DNA from: SZUA-1377 sp964622255
Lineage (GTDB): Bacteria; Campylobacterota; Campylobacteria; Campylobacterales; QNZT01
DNA: 64,000 nucleotides
Assembly (NCBI GenBank): GCA_964622255.1
Contig: CAZUPK010000012.1
Coordinates: forward strand, 1-64,000
Direction of reading: 5' to 3'
This document shows positions 43,260 to 52,680 of the stretch, in pieces; positions within the stretch are counted from its first letter, which is position 1; every line of letters begins with the position of its first letter. The notes below the pieces were generated by a model that saw nothing but the letters and a program-made list of their open reading frames with translations, was not told the DNA's origin and made no database searches. The position numbers were made by a program, and so were the translations under genes.

Positions 43260-43682
43260 ATGAAATCAAAAAAAGGTTTTTCACTCATAGAGATTATGAT
43301 AGTTATCATTATTTTAGGACTTTTAGCAGGACTTGTTTTACCAAAACTTTTAGGACAAGCTGATAAAGCAAAGAAAAAGATAGTTTGTATCCAGATGCAC
43401 TCACTAAAAGATGCACTAAAAAACTTTAAACTTGACAATGGTGTTTACCCTACAACAGAAGAAGGACTAAATGCACTTTTACAAAACCCAGATCCCGAAA
43501 AATACAAAGGCTATAGCAAAGGTGGATATCTTGATGGAAAAACTCCGCTAGATCCTTGGAAAAATCCTTATATATATATAAATGATGGAGAGATAGATTT
43601 TATTTCACTTGGAGCAGATGGACAAGAGGGTGGAGATGGTGAAAATGCCGATATTAGATTTAGTAAAGATTGTCAAAGATAG
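43260..43682 (+). CDS. gspG: GspG-like major pseudopilin (type II secretion / type IV pilus-like)
   Basis: Class III signal with prepilin peptidase site KKG|FSLIEIMIVIIILGLL (glutamate at +5), then the GspG hallmark phrases DNGVYPTTEEGLNALLQNP and GKTPLDPWKNPYIYI, and a calcium-site-like ending with SLGADGQEGGDGENADI. The 140 residues match GspG. No other secretion gene (gspC-F, prepilin peptidase) flanks it; the neighbours are serC and recA. It may belong to a dispersed type II or transformation pseudopilus apparatus. Confidence 0.88.
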   Translation: MKSKKGFSLIEIMIVIIILGLLAGLVLPKLLGQADKAKKKIVCIQMHSLKDALKNFKLDNGVYPTTEEGLNALLQNPDPEKYKGYSKGGYLDGKTPLDPWKNPYIYINDGEIDFISLGADGQEGGDGENADIRFSKDCQR

Positions 43683-43771
43683 GTTATGAGTGAAGTTGCA
43701 AAAAACTCTCTATAAATTTTAAAAAAAGATTACAAAATTAGATATTTCTTGCGAGAAAAAACTTTTTTAGT

Positions 43772-43777
43772 TAAAAT
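43772..43777 (+). promoter_or_regulatory. Candidate -10 box for recA
   Basis: TAAAAT in TTAGTTAAAATCAC, about 25 bases before the recA ATG at 43803, implying a leader of about 20 bases. It lies downstream of an alternative in-frame ATG (43749), which argues against that start. No LexA-type palindrome is seen. Confidence 0.4.
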
Positions 43778-43802
43778 CACAAGAAATTTTAAAGGAATAG
43801 CG

Positions 43803-44819
43803 ATGGACGAACAAAAGAAAAAGGCTATGGAATTAGCTATAAAACAGATAGATAAAGCTTTTGGGAAAGGGGCTTTAGTTAGACTTGGTGATAAAGAGGT
43901 AGAGCCTATAGACTCCATAAGCACAGGAAGTTTAGGACTTGATATAGCTTTGGGTATAGGAGGAGTTCCAAAAGGGAGAATCATAGAGATATATGGACCG
44001 GAGAGTTCGGGTAAAACAACTTTGGCTCTTCAGATAACTGCAGAAGCTCAAAAAGAGGGTGGAATATGTGCTTTTGTTGATGCAGAACATGCACTAGATG
44101 TAAAATATGCAAAAAATCTAGGAGTTGATGTTGATAATCTTTTTGTATCACAGCCTGATTATGGAGAACAAGCTCTTGATATAGTTGAAAGTATAGCAAG
44201 AAGTGGTGCTGTTGATTTGATAGTGGTAGATTCTGTTGCTGCACTTACTCCAAAAAGTGAGATAGACGGAGATATGGGAGATCAACATGTAGGACTACAA
44301 GCTAGACTTATGAGTCAAGCACTAAGAAAGCTTACAAGTGTAGCTCATAAGATGGGAACTATTATTATATTTATCAACCAAATCAGGATGAAAATAGGTG
44401 TGATGGGATATGGTTCTCCAGAAACTACAACAGGTGGAAATGCCTTAAAATTTTACAGTTCAGTTAGAATAGATGTTAGAAAGATAGCAACACTAAAACA
44501 AGCAGATGAAAATATAGGAAACAAAGTAAAAGCAAAGATAGTAAAAAACAAAGTTGCACCTCCATTTAAACAAGCAGAGTTTGATGTGATGTTTGGGGAG
44601 GGTATTTCAAAAGAGGGAGAGCTTGTTGATTATGGAGTTAAACTTGACATCATAGATAAAAGTGGTGCTTGGTTTAGTTATGGAGATAAAAAGTTAGGTC
44701 AGGGTAGAGAAAATGTAAAAGCTCTTTTAAAAGAGGATAAAGAGTTAGCAAAAGAGATAGAGAAGAAGATAAAAGAGGCTATGGGACTTGTAGAAGAAAA
44801 GGAAGAAAAAAGCAACTAA
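43803..44819 (+). CDS. recA: Recombinase RecA
   Basis: Forms filaments on single-stranded DNA for strand exchange. The 338 residues have the Walker A GPESSGKTT (about 67-75), VVDSVAALTP, QARLMSQALRKLT, and INQIRMKIGVMGYGSPETTTGG (loop 2 region). An acidic/lysine-rich C-terminal tail follows. The frame opens earlier, but the conserved N-terminus MDEQKKKAMELAIKQIDKAF starts at ATG 43803, seven bases after AAAGGA. Confidence 0.98.
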   Translation: MDEQKKKAMELAIKQIDKAFGKGALVRLGDKEVEPIDSISTGSLGLDIALGIGGVPKGRIIEIYGPESSGKTTLALQITAEAQKEGGICAFVDAEHALDVKYAKNLGVDVDNLFVSQPDYGEQALDIVESIARSGAVDLIVVDSVAALTPKSEIDGDMGDQHVGLQARLMSQALRKLTSVAHKMGTIIIFINQIRMKIGVMGYGSPETTTGGNALKFYSSVRIDVRKIATLKQADENIGNKVKAKIVKNKVAPPFKQAEFDVMFGEGISKEGELVDYGVKLDIIDKSGAWFSYGDKKLGQGRENVKALLKEDKELAKEIEKKIKEAMGLVEEKEEKSN

Positions 44820-44843
44820 AACAAGATAAAAGTAAGCTTGCTA

Positions 44844-44849
44844 TATAAT
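44844..44849 (+). promoter_or_regulatory. Candidate -10 box for eno
   Basis: TATAAT in CTATATAATAAACC, about 65 bases before the enolase start. The leader that follows can form a weak AACCGAG/CTCAGGTT pairing. Confidence 0.4.
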
Positions 44850-44912
44850 AAACCGAGTTCGATACACTGTCAAAGCTCAGGTTATTATCTAAAATTTAAA
44901 TAGGGGATGCTA

Positions 44913-46178
44913 ATGGTATATATAGATGATGTTTATGCTAATGAAGTTCTTGATAGTAGGGGAAATCCAACTGTAAGAGCTACAGTAGTTTTAAGTGACG
45001 GAACAAAGGAAAGTGCTATCGTTCCAAGTGGAGCAAGCACTGGTAAAAGAGAGGCCATAGAGCTTAGAGATGGCGATGAAAGATATATGGGAAAAGGTGT
45101 CTTAAAAGCTGTTGAAAATGTAAACACTATCATAAGTGATGAACTTATAGGATTAAGCCCTTTCAATCAAGCTGAGATTGATGCTATCATAAAAGATATA
45201 GATGGAACTGATAACTACTCAAAACTAGGAGCAAATGCTTCACTTGGAGTTTCTATGGCAGTTGCAAGAGTAGCATCAGCAAGTCTTGCTATACCACTTT
45301 ATAGATACTTAGGTGGGGCAAATGCTATGACTCTTCCAACTCCTATGTTTAACATCATAAATGGTGGAAGTCACGCAAACAACTCTGTTGATTTTCAAGA
45401 GTATATGATTATGCCAATAAATTTTGACGAACTTGGTGAAGCTTTAAGAGCATCAGCAGAGGTTTATCACAACTTGAAAAAAATCATTTCTGATATGGGT
45501 GAAAGCACAGCTTTAGGAGATGAGGGAGGTTTTGCACCAAATCTTAAAAACAACGAAGAGCCTATACAAGTAATCATACAAGCTATACAAAGAGCTGGAT
45601 ATAAACCGGGAGATGATATAGCTATCGCACTTGATATTGCAAGTAGTGAACTAGTATGTAAGGGTGGATACAAACTTGATAGTGAAGATAGAGTTTTAAC
45701 AAGTGAAGAGTTGGTTGCATACTATGAAGAACTTTGTAGTAAATATCCTATCGTTTCTATCGAAGATGGTTTAAGTGAGGATGATTGGGATGGATGGAAA
45801 ATACTTACAGAAAAACTTGGTAGAAAAGTTCAACTTGTAGGAGATGATCTTTTTGTTACAAATGAAAAAATCCTAAGAGAGGGTATAGAAAAAGGTATAG
45901 CAAACTCTATCCTTATAAAACCAAACCAAATAGGAACAGTAAGTGAAACTATGACAACAGTTAGACTTGCTCAAAGAAATGGTTATACTTGTGTTATGAG
46001 TCACAGAAGTGGTGAAAGTGAAGATGCTTTTATAGCTGATTTTGCTGTGGCACTAAATACTGGACAGATAAAAACAGGTTCCACTGCAAGGGGTGAGAGA
46101 ACTGCAAAATACAACAGACTTTTAGAGATAGAAAGAGAGTTAGGACTTGGTGAATACTTAGGAAAAAAGCTTTTTTAG
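44913..46178 (+). CDS. eno: Enolase
   Basis: Converts 2-phosphoglycerate to phosphoenolpyruvate. The 421 residues carry NEVLDSRGNPTVRATV, GASTGKREAIELRDGD, the FQEYMIMP segment, IEDGLSEDDWDGW and the signature ILIKPNQIGTVSET with SHRSGESEDAFIADF. The start is set to ATG 44913 because GGGG directly abuts the ATG at 44907 but is six bases from 44913. The FtsB-like gene follows three bases later. Confidence 0.98.
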   Translation: MVYIDDVYANEVLDSRGNPTVRATVVLSDGTKESAIVPSGASTGKREAIELRDGDERYMGKGVLKAVENVNTIISDELIGLSPFNQAEIDAIIKDIDGTDNYSKLGANASLGVSMAVARVASASLAIPLYRYLGGANAMTLPTPMFNIINGGSHANNSVDFQEYMIMPINFDELGEALRASAEVYHNLKKIISDMGESTALGDEGGFAPNLKNNEEPIQVIIQAIQRAGYKPGDDIAIALDIASSELVCKGGYKLDSEDRVLTSEELVAYYEELCSKYPIVSIEDGLSEDDWDGWKILTEKLGRKVQLVGDDLFVTNEKILREGIEKGIANSILIKPNQIGTVSETMTTVRLAQRNGYTCVMSHRSGESEDAFIADFAVALNTGQIKTGSTARGERTAKYNRLLEIERELGLGEYLGKKLF

Positions 46179-46181
46179 ATT

Positions 46182-46445
46182 ATGAATGAAAAAGAAGAAC
46201 TAATAGGAGAGGAAAAAAGTTTTATCTTCTCCTCTCTTTGCAAAATACTTCTAGTAACTTTAGTAATCGTTTTTGCCATATTTTTAGGGAAGATACTTTT
46301 TGGAACAAGATCTTTAGAAGTTTTTTTCAAACTTAAAAAACAAGAAGAGTCCCTTAGAAAAAAGATAAAAAAACAAAAAGAGGAAAATGCAAGACTACAA
46401 AAGAAGCTTTTTGAGTATCAGCTATCAGTTCCCGATAGTGAGTGA
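46182..46445 (+). CDS. ftsB: FtsB/DivIC-like septum formation protein
   Basis: Small bitopic membrane protein: a cytoplasmic N-terminus, one helix (about 18-40, with KILLVTLVIVFAIFLGKILF) and a periplasmic coiled coil (about 50-82, with LKKQEESLRKKIKKQKEENA). This fits the FtsB/DivIC family, which with FtsL and FtsQ activates septal peptidoglycan synthesis. The 87-residue length and the position right after eno support the call; low sequence conservation in the family keeps it tentative. Its end overlaps the convergent antiporter gene by 28 bases. Confidence 0.65.
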   Translation: MNEKEELIGEEKSFIFSSLCKILLVTLVIVFAIFLGKILFGTRSLEVFFKLKKQEESLRKKIKKQKEENARLQKKLFEYQLSVPDSE

Positions 46446-47602
46446 ACCTTTTTAGCCAACAACATAATACTACCCATACTAACGATAACCTCTATCAAAC
46501 TAGCTAAAACTAAAGCATAGTAGTGAAACTCTATGATGGCTTTATACTGCAAAGCCAAAGTAGCAATAGCTATCAAAAGTGTTAAAGGCATAGAGTGAGA
46601 CAAGGCAAAGAGTATTTGTTCCTTTATAGTTAGCATCTTATGCAAAACAAATGATGATAAAAATCTAACTATTATCATACTAACTGTTATTAGTATAGCC
46701 TCTAAAGCCAATTTTTTGCTCAGCAAATATCTAAGCTCAAACATACTTCCTATGTGTATAAAAAATATAGGTATCATAAAACCAAAACCAAAAGTAGCAA
46801 GTTTATGAGGAAGTTGCTCTTTGTGCTCAAAAAATGTTGCTATAAAAACACCTGCTATAAAAGCTCCAAAAGCTATCTCTAAGTGTAGGATAAACATCAA
46901 AGCAATCATAAGAAAAAAGATAGTCATAGAGGTTCTTATATCTTTTTCATCCTTATCTCCCTTTTTAGGAACTAAAAAGTTTTTCCACTCCGGATGCCAC
47001 CAGAAAATAACTTTAAAGAGCCTAAATATTAAAAATATTACAACCATAAAAATAAAAAGAAGAATTATTGCTTTTATAAAATCTTTACCTATACCATTTT
47101 CAAGTGCTGATGCTACTATCGTAAGAAGTATGATGCTCAAAAGTTCTCCCAAAACTCCTATATTCATAGAGAGATTTAGCCACTTTCTATCTTTTCCAAA
47201 CTCTTTAAACAAAGCCATAATAAGCCCTACGGATATGAGTGAAAACATAAAGGTAAATATAAAAGGAAAAGAAAATATTTTTACAAATATCAACGATAAA
47301 AAATATAAGACAAAAAGATAGATACTACCATTTATAAAAACCCTTTTTTCAAGCTTTAAAAGAAGATTTAAGTTTACTTCTGTTCCGGCTAAAAACATAA
47401 GATAGAAAAATCCAACTTCCGCCATAAGGGTAAAAATCTCATTTTCAGGTTTTAAAAAGGAAAAATACCCTGCAATAGCACCCAACACTATCTCTATAGG
47501 AGCTGTTGGAAATTTTACAAAACTAGCTATATAAGGTGATGTAAAAAGTATAGTAGCTATGGTAAATATCATATAAATGCTGTTGCTATCACTATGTCCC
47601 AT
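46418..47602 (-). CDS. Cation:proton antiporter, CPA2 (Kef/NapA-like) family
   Basis: Inner-membrane exchanger with about twelve helices, 394 residues. PTAPIEIVLGAIAGY, EVGFFYLMFLAGTEVNL, NIGVLGELLSIILL and AFGAFIAGVFIATFF follow the sodium/hydrogen exchanger pattern. Positions such as the aspartate pair of NhaA are not evident, which leaves the ion (sodium or potassium) open. It lacks the RCK/TrkA-N regulatory domain of KefB/C. ATG 47602 overlaps the bioB stop; an adjacent GTG at 47605 is an alternative. It is the last gene of topA-bioB-antiporter. Confidence 0.85.
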   Translation of the reverse strand: MGHSDSNSIYMIFTIATILFTSPYIASFVKFPTAPIEIVLGAIAGYFSFLKPENEIFTLMAEVGFFYLMFLAGTEVNLNLLLKLEKRVFINGSIYLFVLYFLSLIFVKIFSFPFIFTFMFSLISVGLIMALFKEFGKDRKWLNLSMNIGVLGELLSIILLTIVASALENGIGKDFIKAIILLFIFMVVIFLIFRLFKVIFWWHPEWKNFLVPKKGDKDEKDIRTSMTIFFLMIALMFILHLEIAFGAFIAGVFIATFFEHKEQLPHKLATFGFGFMIPIFFIHIGSMFELRYLLSKKLALEAILITVSMIIVRFLSSFVLHKMLTIKEQILFALSHSMPLTLLIAIATLALQYKAIIEFHYYALVLASLIEVIVSMGSIMLLAKKVHSLSGTDS

Positions 47603-48440
47603 CACAACTCTTTGCTATCTTGTAACCAAGCTCATTTATAGCTTGTATATCCTTATCCTCTTTTTCACCCTTTGTAGTTAGATAATCACCTATAACGATA
47701 GAATTCACTCCCAACTCAAAAAGCTCTTTTAATGAGTCTTTAAAAAAATACTCTCTTCCACCGGCTACCATTACACGAGATTTTGGTAAATGCTTGACTA
47801 CATTTTCTATAACTTTTCTAGCTTCATCTTTTGAAAGAGTATTTTTCTTTAGTGGAAGTGCAGGATTTGGGATATAAAAGTTTATAGCTACACTTTCAGG
47901 CTCAAGTGAGACTAAAGAGTTTATAAAGTCATCTCTATCTCTTTGACTCTCTCCCATACCAAAGATTCCACCACAACAAAGTTTAAGTTTGGCCTCTTTT
48001 ACAGCAAGTGCGGTTTTATATCTATCTATCCAATTGTGAGTAGAGCATATATTTTTATAGTAGTTTTTTGAAGTTTCCAGGTTATGGTTATAGCTTTTTA
48101 GACCTGCATCTTTTAACTCTTTTAAATCCTCTAAAGTAGCCAGTCCATTGCAACCTATATAGTTTAAACCAAAATCCTCTTTTCTTAACTTCCTTAAAAG
48201 ATCTAACATATACTCTTTCCGTTTTTTATCCAACCCTAAACCGCTTGTTACCAAACAAAAACCAACAGCCTTAGAGTTTTTAGCCCTTTTTGCTTCTTCT
48301 ATGACATCTTTAAAAGGTTTAAAGCTATATCTTTGGATATTAGTTTTATATCGTGAACTTTGAGTGCAAAAGTGACAATCCTCTTTGCAACTGCCACTTA
48401 AAACATTTGATATAGCACAAAGGTATATACTCTTATGCAT
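47592..48440 (-). CDS. bioB: Biotin synthase
   Basis: Radical-SAM enzyme inserting sulfur into dethiobiotin. The CxxxCxxC motif is CKEDCHFC (about 17-24), coordinating the 4Fe-4S cluster. YNHNLETSKNYYKNIC, CCGGIFGMGESQRDR and the C-terminal AGGREYFF/VIGDYLTTKG segments match BioB. The start is placed at the ATG 48440 that overlaps the topA stop (GATGCATAA), giving 282 residues; the frame is open further upstream but lies inside topA. Confidence 0.94.
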   Translation of the reverse strand: MHKSIYLCAISNVLSGSCKEDCHFCTQSSRYKTNIQRYSFKPFKDVIEEAKRAKNSKAVGFCLVTSGLGLDKKRKEYMLDLLRKLRKEDFGLNYIGCNGLATLEDLKELKDAGLKSYNHNLETSKNYYKNICSTHNWIDRYKTALAVKEAKLKLCCGGIFGMGESQRDRDDFINSLVSLEPESVAINFYIPNPALPLKKNTLSKDEARKVIENVVKHLPKSRVMVAGGREYFFKDSLKELFELGVNSIVIGDYLTTKGEKEDKDIQAINELGYKIAKSCDGT

Positions 48441-50511
48441 CGATTCTTGTTTTACACTTGATACACTCATAAATATCTTTTTTTCTATAGGTTCTTTTAG
48501 CCATCATATAGTTACACTCCGGACACTTTGGAGTTTCAACCGGTTCATAAGTGGAGATAAATTTACACTTGGGATAGTTTGCACAACCAAAAAACTTTCC
48601 GCGACGAGACTTTCTCTCAACTATATCTCCCCCACATTCAGGACACTTAAGCTCAAGTTTTTTTGGAGCAGACTTTGCAGTTGTTTTTTTACCTTCCTCA
48701 ACAGGTTTTGTGTATTTACACTTTGGAAAACCACTACAAGCTATAAACTCTCCAAATCTTCCCTTTCTTTTTACTAACTCACTGCCACACTGAGGACAAT
48801 TTTCTCCAATTGGTATAACAAGCTTTTGACTCTTTATATTTTTCTTTCCATCCTCTACCTTTTTTATAAAAGGCTTATAAAAATTCCATAAAAGCTCTTG
48901 CCAATCTTTCATACCTTCTGCTATCTTATCAAGCTCCTCTTCAAGTTTTGCAGTAAAAGAGCTATCCACTATATTTTCGAAATGCTCTTCCAAAACCTTT
49001 ATAACTTTAAAAGCTATCTCAGTAGGAATAAGTTGCCTCTTCTCAACCTCTATATAAGATCTTGCAGTTAAAAGTGATATAGTTGGAGCATAAGTTGATG
49101 GACGACCTATACCCAAAGCTTCCAACTTTTTGATAAGACTAGCTTCTGAGTATCTTGAAGGAGGTTCACTAAAGTGTTGATTTGTTTCTATCTTAGTAAG
49201 ATTAACCTCCTCTCCCTCTATTAGTTCTGGTAAAAGTTTATCTTTGTCACTGTTACCCCAAGCTTTATAAAAACCATCAAATACTAACTTTCTACCGGTT
49301 GCTTTAAACTTCGAACTTCTGCTTTCAAAGATGATTGATTGAGATTCAAAGATAGCATCAGTCATTTGCGATGCTATAAATCTGTTATAAATGATAGTAT
49401 ATAGCTTCAACTCATCAGGATTTAAATAATCCTTTGCAACTGTAGGAGTAAAGTCTAAAAGAGTTGGTCTTATGGCTTCGTGAGCTTCTTGAGCTCCTTT
49501 TGATTTTGATTTATAATACTTTGGTTTTAATGGTAGATATTTTTCCCCATACTGAGTTTTTATGATACCTCTTATACCATCTATAGCCTCTTTTGCTATA
49601 TTTAAACTATCTGTTCTCATATATGTTATGATACCCATAGGTCCGTTTGGAGTTTTCACACCCTCATAGAGTATTTGAGCAATCATCATAGTCTTTCTGG
49701 GACTAAATCCAAGCATAGACGATGCACTCTGTTGCAAGGTTGAAGTCATAAATGGTGGTGGAGTTGAAGTTTTTCTCTGCTTTTTTTCCATCTTAGCAAC
49801 TTTAAAAGACTCTTTTTCTACAACCTCTTTTATATAGTTTGCTCTATCACCATTTTTGATAGTCGTCTTCTCTTGTTTTTTACCCTCAAACTCTATCAAA
49901 TTTGACTCAATAGTTTTTTCAAAAATTGCATCGAGACTCCAAAACTCTTCAGATTTAAAGGCATTTATCTCTCTTTCTCTATCAACAACTATTTTTAAAG
50001 CTGCACTTTGAACACGACCGGCACTAAGACCTTTTTGAATTTTCGAACTAATAAGTGGAGAGAGTTTATAACCAACTATCCTATCAAGAAGACGACGAGC
50101 TTGTTGAGCATCAACACTATTCATATCTATAGTTCTTGGATTTTCCAAAGAGTGTTGTATTGCTTTTTTTGTTATCTCGTGAAAAACTATCCTAGGTATA
50201 GAGTTTGGATCTTGCCCTATAGCTTTTGCTATATGATAGCCTATAGCTTCTCCCTCACGATCCTCATCAGTTGCGATATAGACTTTGTCAGCTTTTTTTG
50301 CCAATTCTTTTATCTCTTTAACAACTTTTGAGTGATCACGACTTACACGATACTCAGGTTTAAAACTTTTTTCTTCTATCTTGATACCAAAACTACTTTT
50401 TGGAAGATCTCTAATATGCCCTTTACTAGCTATAACTTTATACTCTCTTCCTAAAAAATTTGTAATAGTTTTCGCTTTTGTTGGTGACTCTACTATTATT
50501 AACTTGTTCAT
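48433..50511 (-). CDS. topA: DNA topoisomerase I
   Basis: Relaxes negative supercoils. The 692 residues begin with the TOPRIM domain NKLIIVESPTKAKTITNFLG and YIATDEDREGEAIGYHIA. The active-site tyrosine lies in GIITYMRTDSLNIAKEA (about 295-311). The C-terminus has three four-cysteine zinc ribbons (CPQCGSE...CSGFPKC; CPECGGD...CANYPKC; CPECNYM...CIKC). AAGGAA precedes the ATG. Coupled to bioB downstream. Confidence 0.97.
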   Translation of the reverse strand: MNKLIIVESPTKAKTITNFLGREYKVIASKGHIRDLPKSSFGIKIEEKSFKPEYRVSRDHSKVVKEIKELAKKADKVYIATDEDREGEAIGYHIAKAIGQDPNSIPRIVFHEITKKAIQHSLENPRTIDMNSVDAQQARRLLDRIVGYKLSPLISSKIQKGLSAGRVQSAALKIVVDREREINAFKSEEFWSLDAIFEKTIESNLIEFEGKKQEKTTIKNGDRANYIKEVVEKESFKVAKMEKKQRKTSTPPPFMTSTLQQSASSMLGFSPRKTMMIAQILYEGVKTPNGPMGIITYMRTDSLNIAKEAIDGIRGIIKTQYGEKYLPLKPKYYKSKSKGAQEAHEAIRPTLLDFTPTVAKDYLNPDELKLYTIIYNRFIASQMTDAIFESQSIIFESRSSKFKATGRKLVFDGFYKAWGNSDKDKLLPELIEGEEVNLTKIETNQHFSEPPSRYSEASLIKKLEALGIGRPSTYAPTISLLTARSYIEVEKRQLIPTEIAFKVIKVLEEHFENIVDSSFTAKLEEELDKIAEGMKDWQELLWNFYKPFIKKVEDGKKNIKSQKLVIPIGENCPQCGSELVKRKGRFGEFIACSGFPKCKYTKPVEEGKKTTAKSAPKKLELKCPECGGDIVERKSRRGKFFGCANYPKCKFISTYEPVETPKCPECNYMMAKRTYRKKDIYECIKCKTRIDA

Positions 50512-50569
50512 AATTTCCTTACATATACAATAATCTTTTCTTTAAAAGAAACTGGGTGCATCACCCTTT

Positions 50570-50599
50570 AAAAAACTACTGAAATTTCAGCAGTTTTTT
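50570..50599 (-). terminator. Bidirectional-looking terminator below the phosphomutase gene
   Basis: A-run, ACTaCTGAAATTTCAGcAGT stem with a single internal mismatch, then six Ts; symmetric on both strands. It lies about 195 bases beyond the phosphomutase stop and before topA. A second small hairpin, GGGTG-CAT-CACCC, sits beside it (50554-50566). The rest of 50512-50792 shows nothing else. Confidence 0.5.
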
Positions 50600-50792
50600 A
50601 AACATATCTAACCTTTATAATAAAACTTTATAACAAATAACAAAAAGATGTATTCTACCTACAAAGTAGTTAAAAGCCACTTATAAAAACTTATAAATAG
50701 GTTTTAGCACAAAGTTTTTAAAAGCAAATTTTATACAAAAATACCACCTATATTTATAGTTTTTATCTGCCTAGCTTAATGGCATTGATGGG

Positions 50793-52148
50793 TTATCTGC
50801 ACTGTTCTATCAGAGTATTTAAACTTTCTTGATATATTTTTAAATCATCTTTATTTTTAGCTTCAAATCTCGTAACAAGAACTGGAGTAGTATTTGATGC
50901 TCTAACCAATCCCCAACCATTTTCAAAGATAACTCTAACTCCATCAACATCAACTATCTCTTTTATAGTTGGAAAATCTTTAGGTGGATTTTTTAAAGAC
51001 TTCCTTATCCTATCTATGTGAGCAAACTTTTTTTCTTCAGTAGTCTTTACTTTTATCTCATCCGTAGAAAAAGTTTTTGGAAGTTTTTTCATCTCTTCAT
51101 CCAAATCAATACCGTTTTTAACAAGTTCTAAAACTCTCAAAGTTGCATATATGGCATCATCATATCCAAAGTATCTATCGTTGAAAAATATATGTCCACT
51201 AACCTCAGCTGCCAAAGTGGCATCTAACTCTTTTATCTTTACTTTTAGATTTGAATGACCCGTTTTATACATAACAGCTGTTCCAAACTTATTTATCTCA
51301 TCATACATCACTTGAGAGCATTTTACCTCTCCGATGATAGTTGGATTTTCAAAAGTTTTTGCAAAGATAAGAGCTAACTCATCCCCTTTTATATTGTGAT
51401 TTTTTGTTAAAACAGCTATCCTATCGGCATCACCGTCATAAGCAAAACCAAGTTCAAACTCTCTTTTAAGCCTCTTTTTTATATCCTCTAAGTTTTCCTC
51501 AACTGAAGGATCTGGATGGTGATTTGGAAAAGTTCCGTCAGGTTCACAATACATCCCCTCATACTCCAAACCTATTCCATTTAGTATATCTTCTAAAACA
51601 GTTGATGCTACACCATTTCCACAATCAAAAATAAGTTTTTTATCTAACCCTTTTAAACCCTCAAACTCCTCTATCATATAAGCTATATATCTATCTTTTG
51701 CTTCAATAGCTTGAAACATCTCATCATCTTCTATATATATATCACTCTCCACTATCTCTTTTCCAAGAGCATATATATCCTCTCCAAAAAACGGTTTTTT
51801 ATCTAATGTTATTTTAAAACCGTTATATTTGGGTGGGTTGTGAGAACCAGTTATCATAACTGACGCAGACGGAGTTACTCCCAAAAAGTTTTGGTAGTTT
51901 GAAAAATAGTTTACCGGAGTTGCTACCATACCCATATTCAAAACTCTAACTCCTGCTTTATTAAATCCACTTGTAAGCCACTCACAAAGCACAGGAGAGT
52001 GAACTCTGGCATCATAACCTATCGCTACATAATCGCCTATCTCTTTAACTTTCTTACCTAAAAAATATCCTATTTTTTTAACTGTCTTTTCATTTAGCTC
52101 TTTTTCAAAAATACCTCTTATGTCATACTCTCTAAATATGCTTTGCAT
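50793..52148 (-). CDS. Phosphomannomutase/phosphoglucomutase (AlgC/ManB type)
   Basis: Interconverts hexose 1- and 6-phosphates for surface sugar precursors. The 451 residues show the N-terminal FREYDIRGIFEKELN and the phosphoserine loop VMITGSHNPPKYNGFK (active serine about residue 100). The metal loop DGDADRIAVL (about 232-241), the sugar-specificity loop with EVSGHIFFN, and the C-terminal phosphate loop VRASNTTPVLVTRFEA follow. Whether mannose or glucose phosphate is preferred cannot be told. A monocistronic unit with its own upstream AAGGA. Confidence 0.93.
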   Translation of the reverse strand: MQSIFREYDIRGIFEKELNEKTVKKIGYFLGKKVKEIGDYVAIGYDARVHSPVLCEWLTSGFNKAGVRVLNMGMVATPVNYFSNYQNFLGVTPSASVMITGSHNPPKYNGFKITLDKKPFFGEDIYALGKEIVESDIYIEDDEMFQAIEAKDRYIAYMIEEFEGLKGLDKKLIFDCGNGVASTVLEDILNGIGLEYEGMYCEPDGTFPNHHPDPSVEENLEDIKKRLKREFELGFAYDGDADRIAVLTKNHNIKGDELALIFAKTFENPTIIGEVKCSQVMYDEINKFGTAVMYKTGHSNLKVKIKELDATLAAEVSGHIFFNDRYFGYDDAIYATLRVLELVKNGIDLDEEMKKLPKTFSTDEIKVKTTEEKKFAHIDRIRKSLKNPPKDFPTIKEIVDVDGVRVIFENGWGLVRASNTTPVLVTRFEAKNKDDLKIYQESLNTLIEQCR

Positions 52149-52183
52149 AAATATCCTTTATATTTTTTACTATTATTAGATAT

Positions 52184-52189
52184 TATAAT
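52184..52189 (+). promoter_or_regulatory. Candidate -10 box for bcp
   Basis: TATAAT in GATATTATAATAA, about 24 bases before the bcp ATG, in the divergent gap to the phosphomutase gene. It is likely the promoter for bcp through mreC. Confidence 0.4.
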
Positions 52190-52212
52190 AAAAAAATAAA
52201 TAGGAAAAGCTT

Positions 52213-52680
52213 ATGTTAGAAGTAGGAACTAAAGCACCGGAGTTTTGTTTACCAAATCAAGATGAAACGGAGATTTGTCTTAGAGATTTAAAAGGAAAGT
52301 GGATAGTTTTATACTTTTATCCAAAAGATAATACTCCAGTATGCACTACTGAAGCTTGTGATTTTACAGAAGCAATAGAAGAGTTTGAAAGGCTTAATGC
52401 TGTTATTTTAGGAGTTAGTCCGGATAGTCCTAAAAAGCATAGAAATTTTATAGACAAAAAAGAACTTGGTATTACACTTTTGAGTGATGAAGATAAAGAG
52501 GTCTTACAAGTTTATGATGTATGGAAGTTAAAAAAGATGTATGCAAGAGAGTATATGGGAGTTGTAAGAACTACATACATCATAGATTTAAAAGGTGTTA
52601 TTGTAGAAGGTTGGACAAATGTTAGAGTGAAAGGTCATATTGAAAAAGTAAAGAAAAGATTAAAAGAGTTACAAGCTTGA
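52213..52680 (+). CDS. bcp: Thioredoxin-dependent peroxiredoxin, Bcp/PrxQ type
   Basis: Reduces hydroperoxides in the cytoplasm. The 155 residues have the thioredoxin-like fold with FYPKDNTPVCTTEACDF: the peroxidatic cysteine is about residue 45, and the following cysteine five residues on is the resolving one (atypical two-cysteine form). The conserved arginine is in YMGVVRTTYIID. The last codon overlaps the TTG start of queH. Confidence 0.95.
   Translation: MLEVGTKAPEFCLPNQDETEICLRDLKGKWIVLYFYPKDNTPVCTTEACDFTEAIEEFERLNAVILGVSPDSPKKHRNFIDKKELGITLLSDEDKEVLQVYDVWKLKKMYAREYMGVVRTTYIIDLKGVIVEGWTNVRVKGHIEKVKKRLKELQA

Noticed and set aside
43749..43802. Longer N-terminus for RecA from the ATG at 43749
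   Set aside because: It would add 18 residues absent from RecA proteins, and the likely promoter -10 box lies inside it.
44850..44885. GAGTTCGATAC segment in the recA-eno gap that recalls a tRNA T-loop
   Set aside because: No acceptor, D or anticodon stems can be formed around it; it is most likely enolase leader sequence.
48385..48866. Plus-strand frame across the bioB-topA junction
   Set aside because: Antisense to two well-supported overlapping genes.
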